Notes: a model not told the origin generated them from the sequence alone. Positions 1 through 8,586 are shown, counted from the stretch's first letter. The stretch is 64,000 nucleotides of DNA from an uncultured Holosporaceae bacterium (GCA_949290705.1 CASESI010000022.1:58529-122528), one strand, 5' to 3'. Program-made: numbers and translations.

Positions 1-261
1 AGATTGAAATCTATCGAATTTTCTCCAGTAAATGAATTTGGAGAAAATAACAACCACCTCTCAGAATCATTCGTCGATAAAAATGTAATAGTCAAACCAG
101 ATTCAGAAATCACAAGGTACGGAATTATTGCCACAGAAAACCATTCTTCAATAGTATTTGGAAAAATTCTTGCATTTACTGAGCTTGATGAAGATATTAC
201 AATTGAAATCCCAACTTTTTCTCTCGATTCTCCATACTACTATTATAATACAATTAATTAA
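1..261 (+). CDS. C-terminal end of an unidentified protein (partial)
   Basis: This reading frame is open from the first base and ends at a TAA at 259-261, so only the last 86 or so residues are in the window and the true start lies upstream. The tail is acidic and ends in a tyrosine run followed by NTIN. I see no recognisable motif and assign no function. An in-frame TTG at 4 is more likely an internal Leu codon than a start, because no ribosome binding site can be seen before it. Confidence 0.5.
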   Translation, partial: RLKSIEFSPVNEFGENNNHLSESFVDKNVIVKPDSEITRYGIIATENHSSIVFGKILAFTELDEDITIEIPTFSLDSPYYYYNTIN

Positions 262-287
262 CTTTTTTCATGAATTTTTCTCTCATC

Positions 288-303
288 TTAACTCTTTTTT
301 AAC
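288..303 (+). promoter_or_regulatory. CtrA-type box TTAA-N7-TTAAC
   Basis: TTAA at 288-291, seven bases, then TTAAC at 299-303 matches the alphaproteobacterial CtrA consensus. The second half-site can act as a poor -35 (TTAACT), 17 bases before GATATG at 322-327, which would put the transcript start near 334, just before the ribosome binding site of the gene at 367. CtrA binding is inferred from the motif only; the sequence is AT-rich and such motifs also arise by chance. Confidence 0.5.
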
Positions 304-366
304 TTTTTAATGTTAATATTGGATATGCCATTTGATTGAAACTGCACTTTTTATTGGAGAACAAAT

Positions 367-1308
367 ATGAATATAAATAAAACAAAGTCAAGTCAAGTCA
401 AGTCATTGTGTTTGATTGCTAGCCTCTTTGCGAGCGGAATTCTCGTTAATAATTTTGTCTGCAGCAATATCCCACAGAATACCCAACCTTTTAAAGCCAA
501 TGATCAACTCTATAAAAGTGTAATTGCATTTTTAGAAGGAAAGCAAATGAATTTTTTATCATGGTATAATAATTTGTCAAAAACATTAAGCTCATTAAGA
601 AGAGCTGTAAATGCCCCAAATTTTTTAATCAATGCAACATACACAGCGGCTATTATTAAAGCACATTTTCTAGACGATGCTGGAAAATCTACTAATAATG
701 AGATTTTAGGCTTGATAAAAAATACAAATGTCTCTTTCAATGGGAAACTTAATAGCCCAAATATACTCTCATTAACATTATTCCTTATTGCATATCACGA
801 CAACGAAGAGGCAATGAATTTTATACTTCAAAAGAATACCGATTCAGAATCTTTAGCACGTGCTGCAAATTATATTAAGGATTTCTGTGATGATCGTATT
901 AGTGAAACTGACTATCGTAGTTATAATAAAGGACAGGCCATCCTTGGAATTATTCTTAATATCTTTAAAAAAATGAAAAGATTAACATTCAATGACCGTG
1001 GTTTAAAACTATTTTTAGATGTATATTTCGATAATGAGGAGGCACTAAAGCTTATTACTGTAGATAGCTTACGTGATGTAGACTCAAAATCATTGTACTA
1101 CGTTTCCTACGACTTTTCAGAACATTTGAAATTATTCAGACACTTGAAATCCAATATTCTAAAGCCGGCAGAGGAGGTCTATAAAACTATGTACGAGACA
1201 CTTATAACAAACCCTTCGAGTGCTGTATTTTTACAAACACTCCCACCACTTATGAAACCTCTTGAAAAGAAATCTCTTAAAGAGAAGAAACCTCTTAAAG
1301 ACTCTTAA
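367..1308 (+). CDS. Secreted protein of unknown function with an early pentanucleotide repeat
   Basis: A 313-residue protein. The first 35 residues (basic start, then a hydrophobic stretch around residues 12-30) look like a signal peptide, so it is probably exported. The rest is mostly helical in character with a lysine-rich, repetitive tail (SLKEKKPLKDS). I recognise no domain. The ATG follows GGAG at a good distance. Codons 6-12 contain four tandem copies of AAGTC (385-404); gain or loss of one copy would shift the frame before the signal peptide is complete. A CtrA-type box lies at 288-303. The gene is followed by tRNA-Leu on the other strand. Confidence 0.75.
   Translation: MNINKTKSSQVKSLCLIASLFASGILVNNFVCSNIPQNTQPFKANDQLYKSVIAFLEGKQMNFLSWYNNLSKTLSSLRRAVNAPNFLINATYTAAIIKAHFLDDAGKSTNNEILGLIKNTNVSFNGKLNSPNILSLTLFLIAYHDNEEAMNFILQKNTDSESLARAANYIKDFCDDRISETDYRSYNKGQAILGIILNIFKKMKRLTFNDRGLKLFLDVYFDNEEALKLITVDSLRDVDSKSLYYVSYDFSEHLKLFRHLKSNILKPAEEVYKTMYETLITNPSSAVFLQTLPPLMKPLEKKSLKEKKPLKDS
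385..404 (+). repeat. (AAGTC)x4 pentanucleotide microsatellite
   Basis: Four perfect tandem copies of AAGTC lie inside the first 13 codons of the secreted-protein gene at 367. Because the unit is not a multiple of three, slippage would switch the gene off or on, the usual design of a phase-variable locus. Four copies is few for a highly mutable tract, so this is only a candidate. Confidence 0.6.
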
Positions 1309-1332
1309 CGCATTTCTTTCTGTTTAATTCTG

Positions 1333-1417
1333 TGGTGCGGGTGAAGGGACTTGAACCCCTACAGTTTTCACCACTAGATCCTAAGTCTAGCGCGTCTACC
1401 AATTCCGCCACACCCGC
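1333..1417 (-). tRNA. tRNA-Leu (anticodon UAG)
   Basis: Read on the minus strand, acceptor GCGGGTG at 1417-1411 pairs with CACCCGC, followed by A and an encoded CCA at 1335-1333. The anticodon stem CTAGA/TCTAG encloses loop CTTAGGA, giving anticodon UAG (codons CUN). The long variable arm (GTGGTGAAAACTG) is the class II arm expected for Leu, and the T-loop is TTCAAGT. It reads CUA and other CUN codons. Confidence 0.95.
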
Positions 1418-1459
1418 AAGAGATACCATGATCCTACACAATTTCCATGAAAAAGTCAA

Positions 1460-2359
1460 TCAAGAGATATCAAGTAATGATTCCGCAAAAGATTTTGAGT
1501 TGAATAATTCTATATCGTCAATCGATTCACCAATCCCAACAAACTTAACTGGAAGGTTAAATTCGTCCACAACTGAAACCAACGCTCCTCCCTTTGATGT
1601 TCCATCCATTTTCGTCATTACGATTGCTGTCGGATGAATCTTCTCAATAAAAGCTTTGGCCTGGCTTGCTGAAGCCTGCCCAATTGTTGCATCCATGACA
1701 AGCAAAATTTCATGCGGAGCCGAGGCATCAAGCTTTTTTATTACTCTAGAAATTTTATCTAGCTCCATCATCAAATCATCTCTAACGTGTATTCTACCTG
1801 CTGTATCGATTATTACAATATCGTCCTTATAAATCTGAGCATCCAAAACACCAGTATAAGCAACAGCCGCAGCATCTGCAACATCTTTACCTGAGGTAAT
1901 ATTGACACCTATCTTTTCTGCCCAATATTCAATTTGTTCAGAAGCCGCAGCACGAAATGCATCTGCTGCCACGAGTCTTACAGAAAATCCTTGTTTTTTA
2001 TAATAATTCGCAATTTTCGCAGCGGTAGTTGTTTTTCCGGTGCCATTAACACCTACCAACATAATTATATACGGAGTTTTTGATTTAATCTCATTAATAT
2101 TTTCGCTAAAATACGCTTTCTGCATTTTTGCATCAATGCCAGCGCGCAGTAAATCAATTATCTCTTCTTTTGTACTGGAAATCTTAATTTTATTTATTAA
2201 TTCAGAAGTAAATTTCGCACCAAGATCCGCTGATAATAAAACATCTTCCAATTCTGCCCTAATCTTATCAATACTATTCTCCTTGGATAAAATATGAGAT
2301 AAAGATGTAGAAATTTTCTTGGAAGTTTTCGAGATTGCCTTTCGTAATTTATCAAACAT
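1460..2359 (-). CDS. ftsY: Signal recognition particle receptor FtsY
   Basis: SRP receptor GTPase, which docks Ffh-ribosome complexes at the membrane for co-translational insertion. The protein is 299 residues from the ATG at 2359. It has a short helical N domain (about 1-80), then the NG GTPase motifs: G1 GVNGTGKTTT near residue 102, DAFRAAASEQ, DTAGR, TKMDG (usually TKLDG) and GIGE near the end. The long acidic A domain of E. coli FtsY is absent, as in many alphaproteobacteria. I chose MFDKLRK as start because the longer frame runs into mtaB; the ATG overlaps the end of mtaB by 8 bases, so translation is probably coupled. Its partner ffh is at 49.5-50.8 kb. Confidence 0.95.
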   Translation of the reverse strand: MFDKLRKAISKTSKKISTSLSHILSKENSIDKIRAELEDVLLSADLGAKFTSELINKIKISSTKEEIIDLLRAGIDAKMQKAYFSENINEIKSKTPYIIMLVGVNGTGKTTTAAKIANYYKKQGFSVRLVAADAFRAAASEQIEYWAEKIGVNITSGKDVADAAAVAYTGVLDAQIYKDDIVIIDTAGRIHVRDDLMMELDKISRVIKKLDASAPHEILLVMDATIGQASASQAKAFIEKIHPTAIVMTKMDGTSKGGALVSVVDEFNLPVKFVGIGESIDDIELFNSKSFAESLLDIS

Positions 2360-3602
2360 AATCCGCCACCAACATACCTTCATCAACACTCTTAACAACA
2401 CCTTTTAAAATACCATTCTCTTCCGAAAATGGTTTCAAGAATGGTTTCACGTCAACATAATTCATGGTACGACCATGCATCTTATTTTCCACAAAAAACT
2501 CCATCTCTTTCCCTACCATATCCAAAAGGTATTTATGAAATTTATCATCTATTTTTTCCCGCAATAGCTTTGCCCTTTGTTTTGAAATCTTTTTATCAAC
2601 CTGATTATCCATGTCATATGCCTCTGTTCCTGGTCTTCTTGAAAATGGAAAAATATGCAAAAAATCAAGATCTGCATCATCAACAAGACGCAAAGAGTTC
2701 ATAAACGCCTCGTCAGTCTCCGAAGGGAATCCAGTAATGATATCAGCACCTATACGAACATTCTGATTTATACTTTTCAATCTCTTACAAACATCAATCA
2801 CTTTTTCACGTGAATGACGGCGTTTCATTAACTTAAGAACATCATTATCACCTGATTGAATGCTAAGATGAACATGAGGCAAAAGCTTATCTTCTGTATC
2901 ATACAAATCTATCAAATCGCGCCCTACAACGAATGGATCTAGAGAAGAAAGACTTATAAACTCCATTTCTGGAACTTCCTCTATTAAAATCTTCACCAAA
3001 TCTGCAAGAGATAATTTTAAATCCATATCAAAGCCAAACATACTTATATTTATTCCAGTCAAGACAAGTTCCCTGTAACTTTTAGCGAATAGTTTAGCTT
3101 GTTTAATAATATTTTCAATCTTAAAACTCTTGGCTTTTCCACGTGTTTTCCTGACAGAGCAAAATGTACATTCGTAATTGCATCCAGTTTGAATTGGAAG
3201 ATATGTACGCACTTTTTTCACAACAGGATAAACAAAATTCTCTGGTAATTCTCGTGTTAAAAGCAATTCACTTACAACAACTCTTGGATAAGTCCCTTCT
3301 GCAATTTTTTTATACGTATCATCGCGAAGTTTATCATCATTTCCCACAACAAAATCAACGACATCTCTTGGGAATTTCAATGGATCCATGTGCACAGAAC
3401 ATCCTGTAACCATTATCCGCATTTTTGGGAATTTGCGTTTAAGTTGTCGAATCTTTTGCATTGCCTGCCTTTCAGCCTCACTCGTCACACTGCAGGTATT
3501 TACAACAATCAAATCAGAAAGATCATATTTCTTTAAAAATCCTTCTATCACATCAGATTCGTACGCATTAAGCCTACACCCAAAAGTTACAACATTCATC
3601 AA
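2352..3602 (-). CDS. mtaB: tRNA t6A37 methylthiotransferase, MtaB family
   Basis: Radical SAM methylthiotransferase, 416 residues, expected to convert t6A37 to ms2t6A37 in ANN-decoding tRNAs. The N-terminal UPF0004 domain has three iron-sulfur cysteines (TFGCRLN, VNTCSVTSEAERQ, VTGCSV), and the radical SAM cluster motif CNYECTFC lies near residue 142. The SVTSEA context points to MtaB (e-MtaB/YqeV) rather than MiaB or RimO. It starts in a 4-base ATGA overlap with the membrane protein upstream and overlaps ftsY downstream, so the three form one minus-strand transcription unit. mtaB-ftsY linkage fits alphaproteobacterial gene order as I know it. Confidence 0.9.
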   Translation of the reverse strand: MMNVVTFGCRLNAYESDVIEGFLKKYDLSDLIVVNTCSVTSEAERQAMQKIRQLKRKFPKMRIMVTGCSVHMDPLKFPRDVVDFVVGNDDKLRDDTYKKIAEGTYPRVVVSELLLTRELPENFVYPVVKKVRTYLPIQTGCNYECTFCSVRKTRGKAKSFKIENIIKQAKLFAKSYRELVLTGINISMFGFDMDLKLSLADLVKILIEEVPEMEFISLSSLDPFVVGRDLIDLYDTEDKLLPHVHLSIQSGDNDVLKLMKRRHSREKVIDVCKRLKSINQNVRIGADIITGFPSETDEAFMNSLRLVDDADLDFLHIFPFSRRPGTEAYDMDNQVDKKISKQRAKLLREKIDDKFHKYLLDMVGKEMEFFVENKMHGRTMNYVDVKPFLKPFSEENGILKGVVKSVDEGMLVADYV

Positions 3603-4342
3603 TATATATTTTCCTTCCTATTTTGCGTCAATCGAAAAGTTTTATTAAACCTTTTCACCTTCAGCATTATAGTGCAATTATCGATCATCGTCGAGATAAA
3701 ATTATCGTCTTCGTATTGTTTTGGAAGCCAAACTCCGTTGATTATCACATCATCATTAACTATTCCTTCAAATGTGCAACTTTGGTTAAACATAGAAATG
3801 CCCAATTTATTTTTGTGGGAATTTATAATCTTTTGCAATTTATTTTCATCAACATCTCTAAAATCATTTATATCTCTAAATTTTATATCTCGAGTGATAG
3901 GAAACAAAAATGCTACTTCTGCACGATATTCATCCTCAGAGTTTTTTTCTATTAGTATCTTTGATAGAACAATCGCCAAATTTAACTCATCATTTTTTAA
4001 ACACTTGATAGTTGAAATAATATCAGATGCTTTTTTTCCAAGAAATTCATATCTAACTTTGTTCTCATCCTCTCTTTGAGATACACCAGATACACCATTT
4101 GCCTTTGATATTTTTTCAACAAGAAATTTAAACTTCTGTGCTGTGATAAAATTTTTACCAGAAAATAATTCATTAAATTCACTCAAGTATCTCTCAATTT
4201 TTACCAACCTATCATTTAAAGATGCAAGTTTTTCCAAATTTCTTTGCAATTTATAAGTCTCTTTTGATTGCTGATCATAAAAAATTTTCAAGCCCAAAAA
4301 ACATAAAAATAATATCAAAAAATTAATAATATGTTTTCTCAT
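3599..4342 (-). CDS. Membrane-anchored coiled-coil protein of unknown function
   Basis: A 247-residue protein with one N-terminal membrane span (about residues 5-22) and then a helical, probably coiled-coil segment (about 23-60). The rest is a mixed globular domain facing the periplasm, ending in basic residues. The short anchor plus coiled coil recalls PilO- or PilP-type pilus assembly proteins, but I see no sequence motif that proves it. It is the first gene of the unit with mtaB and ftsY, overlapping mtaB by 4 bases, and is divergent from serC, whose ATG is 34 bases away, so the two share a very short promoter region. Confidence 0.7.
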   Translation of the reverse strand: MRKHIINFLILFLCFLGLKIFYDQQSKETYKLQRNLEKLASLNDRLVKIERYLSEFNELFSGKNFITAQKFKFLVEKISKANGVSGVSQREDENKVRYEFLGKKASDIISTIKCLKNDELNLAIVLSKILIEKNSEDEYRAEVAFLFPITRDIKFRDINDFRDVDENKLQKIINSHKNKLGISMFNQSCTFEGIVNDDVIINGVWLPKQYEDDNFISTMIDNCTIMLKVKRFNKTFRLTQNRKENIY

Positions 4343-4376
4343 TCTTGATATAATCGTACCATCAAAAGGTGAAATA

Positions 4377-5492
4377 ATGGTATATTGTGGTAAATTTTCA
4401 TCAGGGCCTACAAATAAAGGAGAACATTGGTCTTTCGATTCTCTTAAAAATGCAATTCTTGGAAGGTCTCATCGATCAAAGTCTTGCCTACAAAAAATAG
4501 ATTACATGCAAACATTAATCAGGGAATTTTTATTCATCCCTAATAATTTTCATGTCGGTTTTGCCCCTGCATCCGCAACAGGAGCTATGGAAATGGCTTT
4601 ATGGAACTTAATAGGTCCAAAAGATGTCAATGTAATTTCCTATGACGTTTTCGGTAAGATTTGGGAATCTGATATCAAGGACCAACTTAAAATTAAGAAT
4701 ATACACGCTGTCGACATAGATTTTGGCAAATCCCCAGATACCGAAAAATTATCTAAACTGAATTTCTCGAATGATACGGTTTTCATTTCAACAGCAACCA
4801 CAACAAGTGTATCTTTAAATGATTACTCTTGGATTCCAAACAAGAGGGAAGGTTTAACATTCATGGACGCATCAGCCTCATTGTTCACAGAAGAACTTGA
4901 CTGGGATAAATTCGATGTTGTCATCGCACCTTTTCAAAAAGTCCTTGGAGCAGAAGCAAACCTTGGGCTAATTATACTAAGTCCAACTGCATTCGCTAGA
5001 TTGAATGACTACACTCCGTCATGGCCTATCCCAAGGCTTTTAAGACTTAAAAACAACGGAGAGATTATCAATGGTTTCTTTAATAATGAAACCATAAACA
5101 CGCCATCAATGATGCTTATCGAGGATAATGTAAGGGCACTTGAATATTACTTGCAAAAAGGTGGAATTTCTTATACCAATAAGATCTGCTCTGATAACTA
5201 CAAGGTAATAGAAGCCAATTTAAGGAAGTCTAAAAATTTCTCTTTCTTATGTGATGATCCAAAAAGACGATCCATCGTAAATACATGCATAATTCTTAAA
5301 AACAACAATAATTGGGAAATGATCTATAAAATCGCAGAATACCTTGAATCATACGGAATTCATGATATTATAGGACACAAATTATCCATCCCTTCTATAA
5401 GAATTTGGCATGGCCCAACGATAAAAAAAGATGATATCGAAAATATTTTGGAATTACTTGAAACAGCATATGAAGCTATTCTTAAATATTGA
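4377..5492 (+). CDS. serC: Phosphoserine aminotransferase
   Basis: PLP enzyme making 3-phosphoserine from 3-phosphohydroxypyruvate and glutamate, a step of serine synthesis; it can also act on the 3-hydroxy-2-oxo-4-phosphobutanoate of vitamin B6 synthesis. The protein has 371 residues, normal for the alphaproteobacterial long form. Visible motifs are SSGPTNK at the N terminus, GRSHRSK, ASATGAMEMALWN for cofactor binding, and FQKVLGAEANLG with the Schiff-base lysine near residue 187. The start follows AAGGTGA at good spacing. No serA or serB lies in the window. Confidence 0.9.
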   Translation: MVYCGKFSSGPTNKGEHWSFDSLKNAILGRSHRSKSCLQKIDYMQTLIREFLFIPNNFHVGFAPASATGAMEMALWNLIGPKDVNVISYDVFGKIWESDIKDQLKIKNIHAVDIDFGKSPDTEKLSKLNFSNDTVFISTATTTSVSLNDYSWIPNKREGLTFMDASASLFTEELDWDKFDVVIAPFQKVLGAEANLGLIILSPTAFARLNDYTPSWPIPRLLRLKNNGEIINGFFNNETINTPSMMLIEDNVRALEYYLQKGGISYTNKICSDNYKVIEANLRKSKNFSFLCDDPKRRSIVNTCIILKNNNNWEMIYKIAEYLESYGIHDIIGHKLSIPSIRIWHGPTIKKDDIENILELLETAYEAILKY

Positions 5493-5548
5493 TTTCATAT
5501 CTATACTTTTTCGTGTAAAATACTGACGAATGGTTAATTTGGGACTTT

Positions 5549-6196
5549 ATGGCTGGTATGAAGAATATTTTTCTCATCGGAAATACAGGTGCGATGAAAA
5601 CTGCGGTTTGCAATGAAATCGAAAAATCAGATACATATCAAATCCTAAACTTCGGAGAAATTCTCCGTAAAGCTATGCTGCAAGATAGTCCTGACGCGCA
5701 TGTAATAAGAGCTTATCAATTCCTAGGTAGAATATCACCATTTGATGTCACTTCAAGTGCTTTCAAAGCCGCAGCAAGTGAAATAAATTTTGCAAAACCA
5801 TTTGTTATCAGTAGTTTTCCACTTATCCCGAAAGAATTTCATTTATTGAGAAATTATTCATCAAGATCAATATTACAAAATTCTATATTCTATGTATTAA
5901 ATACTTCTATCGAGGAAGTACAAAAAAATCTATCTCGCAAATATATCTGTAATTCATGTGGAAGTGCCTTCTATTTGTCGGATGAACAATTAGCAGCAAA
6001 TTCCCTAAAGTGCCCATGCGGTGAAGAATTAAAAGAATTCAATTCTAGCAATTATATAAAAAGACATTTTTTCACATCATATGTTCCGCTTGAAGATATT
6101 TCAACGGAACTAGAAATCAGCGGACTTGAGGTTAAACAAATACACCTTTCGCAATTATCAGTAAAAGAATTCGTAAAAGGATTCCTAAACCTGTAG
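5549..6196 (+). CDS. Divergent adenylate-kinase-like protein with degenerate P-loop
   Basis: The 215-residue protein has the layout of a zinc-lid adenylate kinase: an N-terminal nucleotide loop, a core, and a LID with CNSC and CPC cysteine pairs (about residues 133-155). The P-loop reads GNTGAMKTA where active enzymes have GxPGxGKGT: the glycine before the lysine is Met and the following GT is TA. The catalytic arginines of the family are hard to place (one KRHF near the lid). It may be a weak or inactive kinase, a paralogue beside a normal adk elsewhere, or a fast-evolving true Adk. A second ATG at 5558 is an alternative start. Confidence 0.65.
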   Translation: MAGMKNIFLIGNTGAMKTAVCNEIEKSDTYQILNFGEILRKAMLQDSPDAHVIRAYQFLGRISPFDVTSSAFKAAASEINFAKPFVISSFPLIPKEFHLLRNYSSRSILQNSIFYVLNTSIEEVQKNLSRKYICNSCGSAFYLSDEQLAANSLKCPCGEELKEFNSSNYIKRHFFTSYVPLEDISTELEISGLEVKQIHLSQLSVKEFVKGFLNL

Positions 6197-6262
6197 CACT
6201 AAATCATTAATAATACGAGGAAAACCCCACAGAGGAACATGAAAAAAATTTCCTCTTCGAAG

Positions 6263-6340
6263 TGGCGGGAGAGACGGGGCTCGAACCCGCGACCTCTAGC
6301 GTGACAGGCTAGCGCTCTAAACCGACTGAGCTACTCCCCC
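6263..6340 (-). tRNA. tRNA-Asp (anticodon GUC)
   Basis: On the minus strand, acceptor GGGGGAG (6340-6334) pairs with CTCTCCC, then discriminator G and an encoded CCA ending at 6263. The anticodon stem CTAGC/GCTAG holds loop CTGTCAC, giving GUC. D-loop and T-loop (TTCGAGC) are standard. The G discriminator is the Asp identity base. Confidence 0.95.
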
Positions 6341-6399
6341 GCTTTCATCAAAGATAGCGCTTATTGTATAACAAAAAAATCAAAGAGTCAAGAAAAAAA

Positions 6400-7212
6400 T
6401 TAAAAATCTTGATTGTATTTTAACACTCCACCAACTTGGATAGTATCAATGTTTTTCGCCAAACCAGTACTTTCATCAACATCAACAACTGCGCCACAAA
6501 ATGTTCCGTCTCCTCTCGCAGATTCCATGCGCACAGCATTAAACTTTAAAAGAAAATTCTTTATCACACCTTGCTTTTCCATTCCAATCACAGAATCATA
6601 ATTACCACACATACCAAGATCAGAAATATAGGCCGTACCACCAGGAAGAACGTGGTTATCATTTGTTTGAACATGGGTATGAGTTCCAAAAACGCATGTC
6701 ACCTTACCATCAAGCATATGTGCAAATCCATATTTTTCAGCAGTAGCTTCGGCATGAAAATCTATAAAAATCGCATCAACATTTGCTAAAAGAGCATATT
6801 CATTCAAAAAATTATTCACCATTTCGAATGGATCATTAAGATTCTGGCTCATGTACGTTTGTCCCATAAAATGAGCCGTCATTATCCTTTTTCCCTTCAC
6901 TTCGGAGATTAAAAAACTTTTACAAGGCAATTGAGATGGAAAATTCATAGGACGCAATAAATTTGGAATACTTCCCAATATAGAAAATTGATCCTTCTTA
7001 TCAAAAATATGATTTCCGCCTGTATATACATCAATCCCAAGATCATCCATCTCGCAAATAGTATTCACAGTAACTCCTATACCATGTGCAATATTATCAA
7101 CATTCGCAATTGTGAAATCTATTTCGAATTTTTCTTTTATTTTAGGTAGATATTTGCGAACAACCTCGCGCCCAGAAGAAGCGTTAATATCACCAATCAA
7201 TAACACCTTCAT
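6400..7212 (-). CDS. YmdB-like metallophosphoesterase (TIGR00282 family)
   Basis: A 270-residue dimetal phosphoesterase of the family typified by B. subtilis YmdB, reported to hydrolyse 2',3'-cyclic nucleotides. Metal-site motifs are in order: GDIN at residues 7-10 (family GDIVG), ANVDN at 35-39 (family NGEN), GGNHIFD near 65, a DFHAEATAEK segment near 150 and GTHTHVQTND near 175. Several of these differ by one residue from the common form, so activity is likely but not certain. The gene stands alone between tRNA-Asp and the convergent-divergent boundary at 7.2 kb. Confidence 0.85.
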   Translation of the reverse strand: MKVLLIGDINASSGREVVRKYLPKIKEKFEIDFTIANVDNIAHGIGVTVNTICEMDDLGIDVYTGGNHIFDKKDQFSILGSIPNLLRPMNFPSQLPCKSFLISEVKGKRIMTAHFMGQTYMSQNLNDPFEMVNNFLNEYALLANVDAIFIDFHAEATAEKYGFAHMLDGKVTCVFGTHTHVQTNDNHVLPGGTAYISDLGMCGNYDSVIGMEKQGVIKNFLLKFNAVRMESARGDGTFCGAVVDVDESTGLAKNIDTIQVGGVLKYNQDF

Positions 7213-7314
7213 AAGATAAATATATCAACTGAGAATCACGAAAACAATCGATTTTAATTTTTTCTTTTTTCCCCCTTTTGGCAAAGTTTCCCTGCAAGAC
7301 CAAAAATTCTTTTG

Positions 7315-7320
7315 TATAAT
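7315..7320 (+). promoter_or_regulatory. -10 element TATAAT of the secreted-protein gene at 7388
   Basis: A perfect TATAAT lies 68 bases before the ATG at 7388. The -35 at 17-base spacing (CTGCAA, 292-297 of the 7 kb line) matches TTGACA at only three positions. The implied transcript start near 7327 coincides with the beginning of a long inverted repeat, so the mRNA would open with a hairpin. Confidence 0.6.
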
Positions 7321-7329
7321 GTGTAAAGT

Positions 7330-7360
7330 TGCCAATTAAGACACAGTGTTTTAATTGGCA
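7330..7360 (+). promoter_or_regulatory. 31-base near-perfect inverted repeat at the mRNA 5' end
   Basis: TGCCAATTAA at 7330-7339 is repeated in inverse at 7351-7360, and the inner ACAC/GTGT (341-344, 346-349) extends the symmetry; the single interruption (G340 with T350) is a G-U pair in RNA. There is no T-run after it, so it is not a terminator. It could be a 5' stabilising stem, a protein operator, or a translation-control hairpin; the ribosome binding site AAGGAA lies just downstream, outside the stem. Confidence 0.7.
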
Positions 7361-7387
7361 CTAATTTTACTTTAAGGAAACATAATT

Positions 7388-7846
7388 ATGAAAAAAAATT
7401 TAATTTTAATGTCGGCTTTGTTTGCTGGCTCAATGATTGTCAATTCTGGATTTGGAGGAAGAGATGATCTCACATCTGCGGAACAAAATATACATGAAAA
7501 TTTCCTCGAACCGATAGATGTTGATTCTATTATCGAAAACGCCACATCAGTAATTGATCTTCCTAAAAATCTCCTCGAAACAATGCCTTCTGATTTTCAC
7601 GAAAGCTTTGGAAATATAAATATTAAGGTTATGAAAGCAAACAATAATGTTGCTATCTGGATCGACCCGAATTCAAAAATATACGATAACGTTGTTATCT
7701 TGCGCAGCTCGAGTTCAGTAACATACGACAAAGATAATAAAATTGTATCCGAATCTCACGAACATCACGTATATGCATCAAAAACAACTTCTCCTTTAAC
7801 ATTTCTTAAAGATTTCTTTAGTAACTTATTCTGTTTTACTAAATAA
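7388..7846 (+). CDS. Small secreted protein of unknown function
   Basis: A 152-residue protein with a clear signal peptide (MKKNLILMSALFAG onwards, about 22 residues). The mature part is acidic with a short beta-like stretch (NINIKVMKANNNVAIWIDP) and a C-terminal tail LKDFFSNLFCFTK that is amphipathic. I recognise no family. It has its own strong -10 promoter with a 5' hairpin and is followed by two more exported-protein genes in the same direction. Confidence 0.75.
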   Translation: MKKNLILMSALFAGSMIVNSGFGGRDDLTSAEQNIHENFLEPIDVDSIIENATSVIDLPKNLLETMPSDFHESFGNINIKVMKANNNVAIWIDPNSKIYDNVVILRSSSSVTYDKDNKIVSESHEHHVYASKTTSPLTFLKDFFSNLFCFTK

Positions 7847-7874
7847 TCTTCTCATTTTTTAATTTTTTTCTCTT

Positions 7875-7890
7875 TTAACTATTTTTTAAC
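7875..7890 (+). promoter_or_regulatory. CtrA-type box TTAA-N7-TTAAC
   Basis: TTAA at 7875-7878 and TTAAC at 7886-7890 with a 7-base gap. The box is 43 bases before the ATG at 7933, in the same layout (TTAACT, T-rich, then TTATGCTAATATTAA) as the box before the gene at 367, so the two look like copies of one promoter design. Confidence 0.5.
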
Positions 7891-7932
7891 TCTTTTATGC
7901 TAATATTAAACATAAATGGAGGAAAAATTATC

Positions 7933-8586
7933 ATGAAAAAATTTATAAAATCTTTACTCGTTCTTGCTTTATTTGCAACATCAACGTCTTACACTTATGC
8001 ATCATATAAATCAAGGAATTCATCTACATCAACAAAAGGTAAAAAAAATACCCAACTTCAAACGCTCACTGGATATTTAAGCACTCTTGTCAATGATCAC
8101 TCAGATGTTATCGATGATAAAAATATCGGCTCAAATAATGCGAATGACGATGACTGTTTTATATTGACTATACCATTGAGGTATTCAACAACAGACAGTA
8201 CCACTATCTCACAATTAACAGAGGCTATTATACAAATCTGTAATCGTACCTTCACGTATTACAATACATCAGCAAATACTAACATAAAAACAAGTAAACT
8301 CGTTAATTACCTTAAGAAGTATTTGGCAAGAAAACAAAGGACACAAGTTATCATTACTACCAAAAAAGACAAAAACCTTAATACAAGTACGAAAGAAGTT
8401 GAAAATGTAGGCAATCTCACACATACATATTCCCGCGAAGGAACCATTGGAGGATATCATTGCAAAGTCTATTGCTATGCAAGAAGTAACGTGTACAACA
8501 TTCTCACAACAGCAAAAAAAAATTCGGCACAAATTGAAATTACATTAACCGTTCCATCATCTTTAAAATCAAAAAATAATCAATAA
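7933..8586 (+). CDS. Secreted protein of unknown function
   Basis: A 217-residue exported protein. I place the start at the ATG at 7933, which follows GGAGG (7918-7922) and opens a typical signal peptide (MKKFIKSLLVLALFATS, cleavage likely near residue 25); the longer frame from 7897 lacks a ribosome binding site. The mature part is rich in Ser, Thr, Asn and Lys. No known domain. A CtrA-type box lies just upstream. It precedes a pseudopilin gene by 11 bases, so the two may be co-transcribed. Confidence 0.75.
   Translation: MKKFIKSLLVLALFATSTSYTYASYKSRNSSTSTKGKKNTQLQTLTGYLSTLVNDHSDVIDDKNIGSNNANDDDCFILTIPLRYSTTDSTTISQLTEAIIQICNRTFTYYNTSANTNIKTSKLVNYLKKYLARKQRTQVIITTKKDKNLNTSTKEVENVGNLTHTYSREGTIGGYHCKVYCYARSNVYNILTTAKKNSAQIEITLTVPSSLKSKNNQ

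Noticed and set aside
1332..1637. 101-codon plus-strand frame over tRNA-Leu and the end of ftsY
   Set aside because: Fully explained by the tRNA and by antisense of ftsY.
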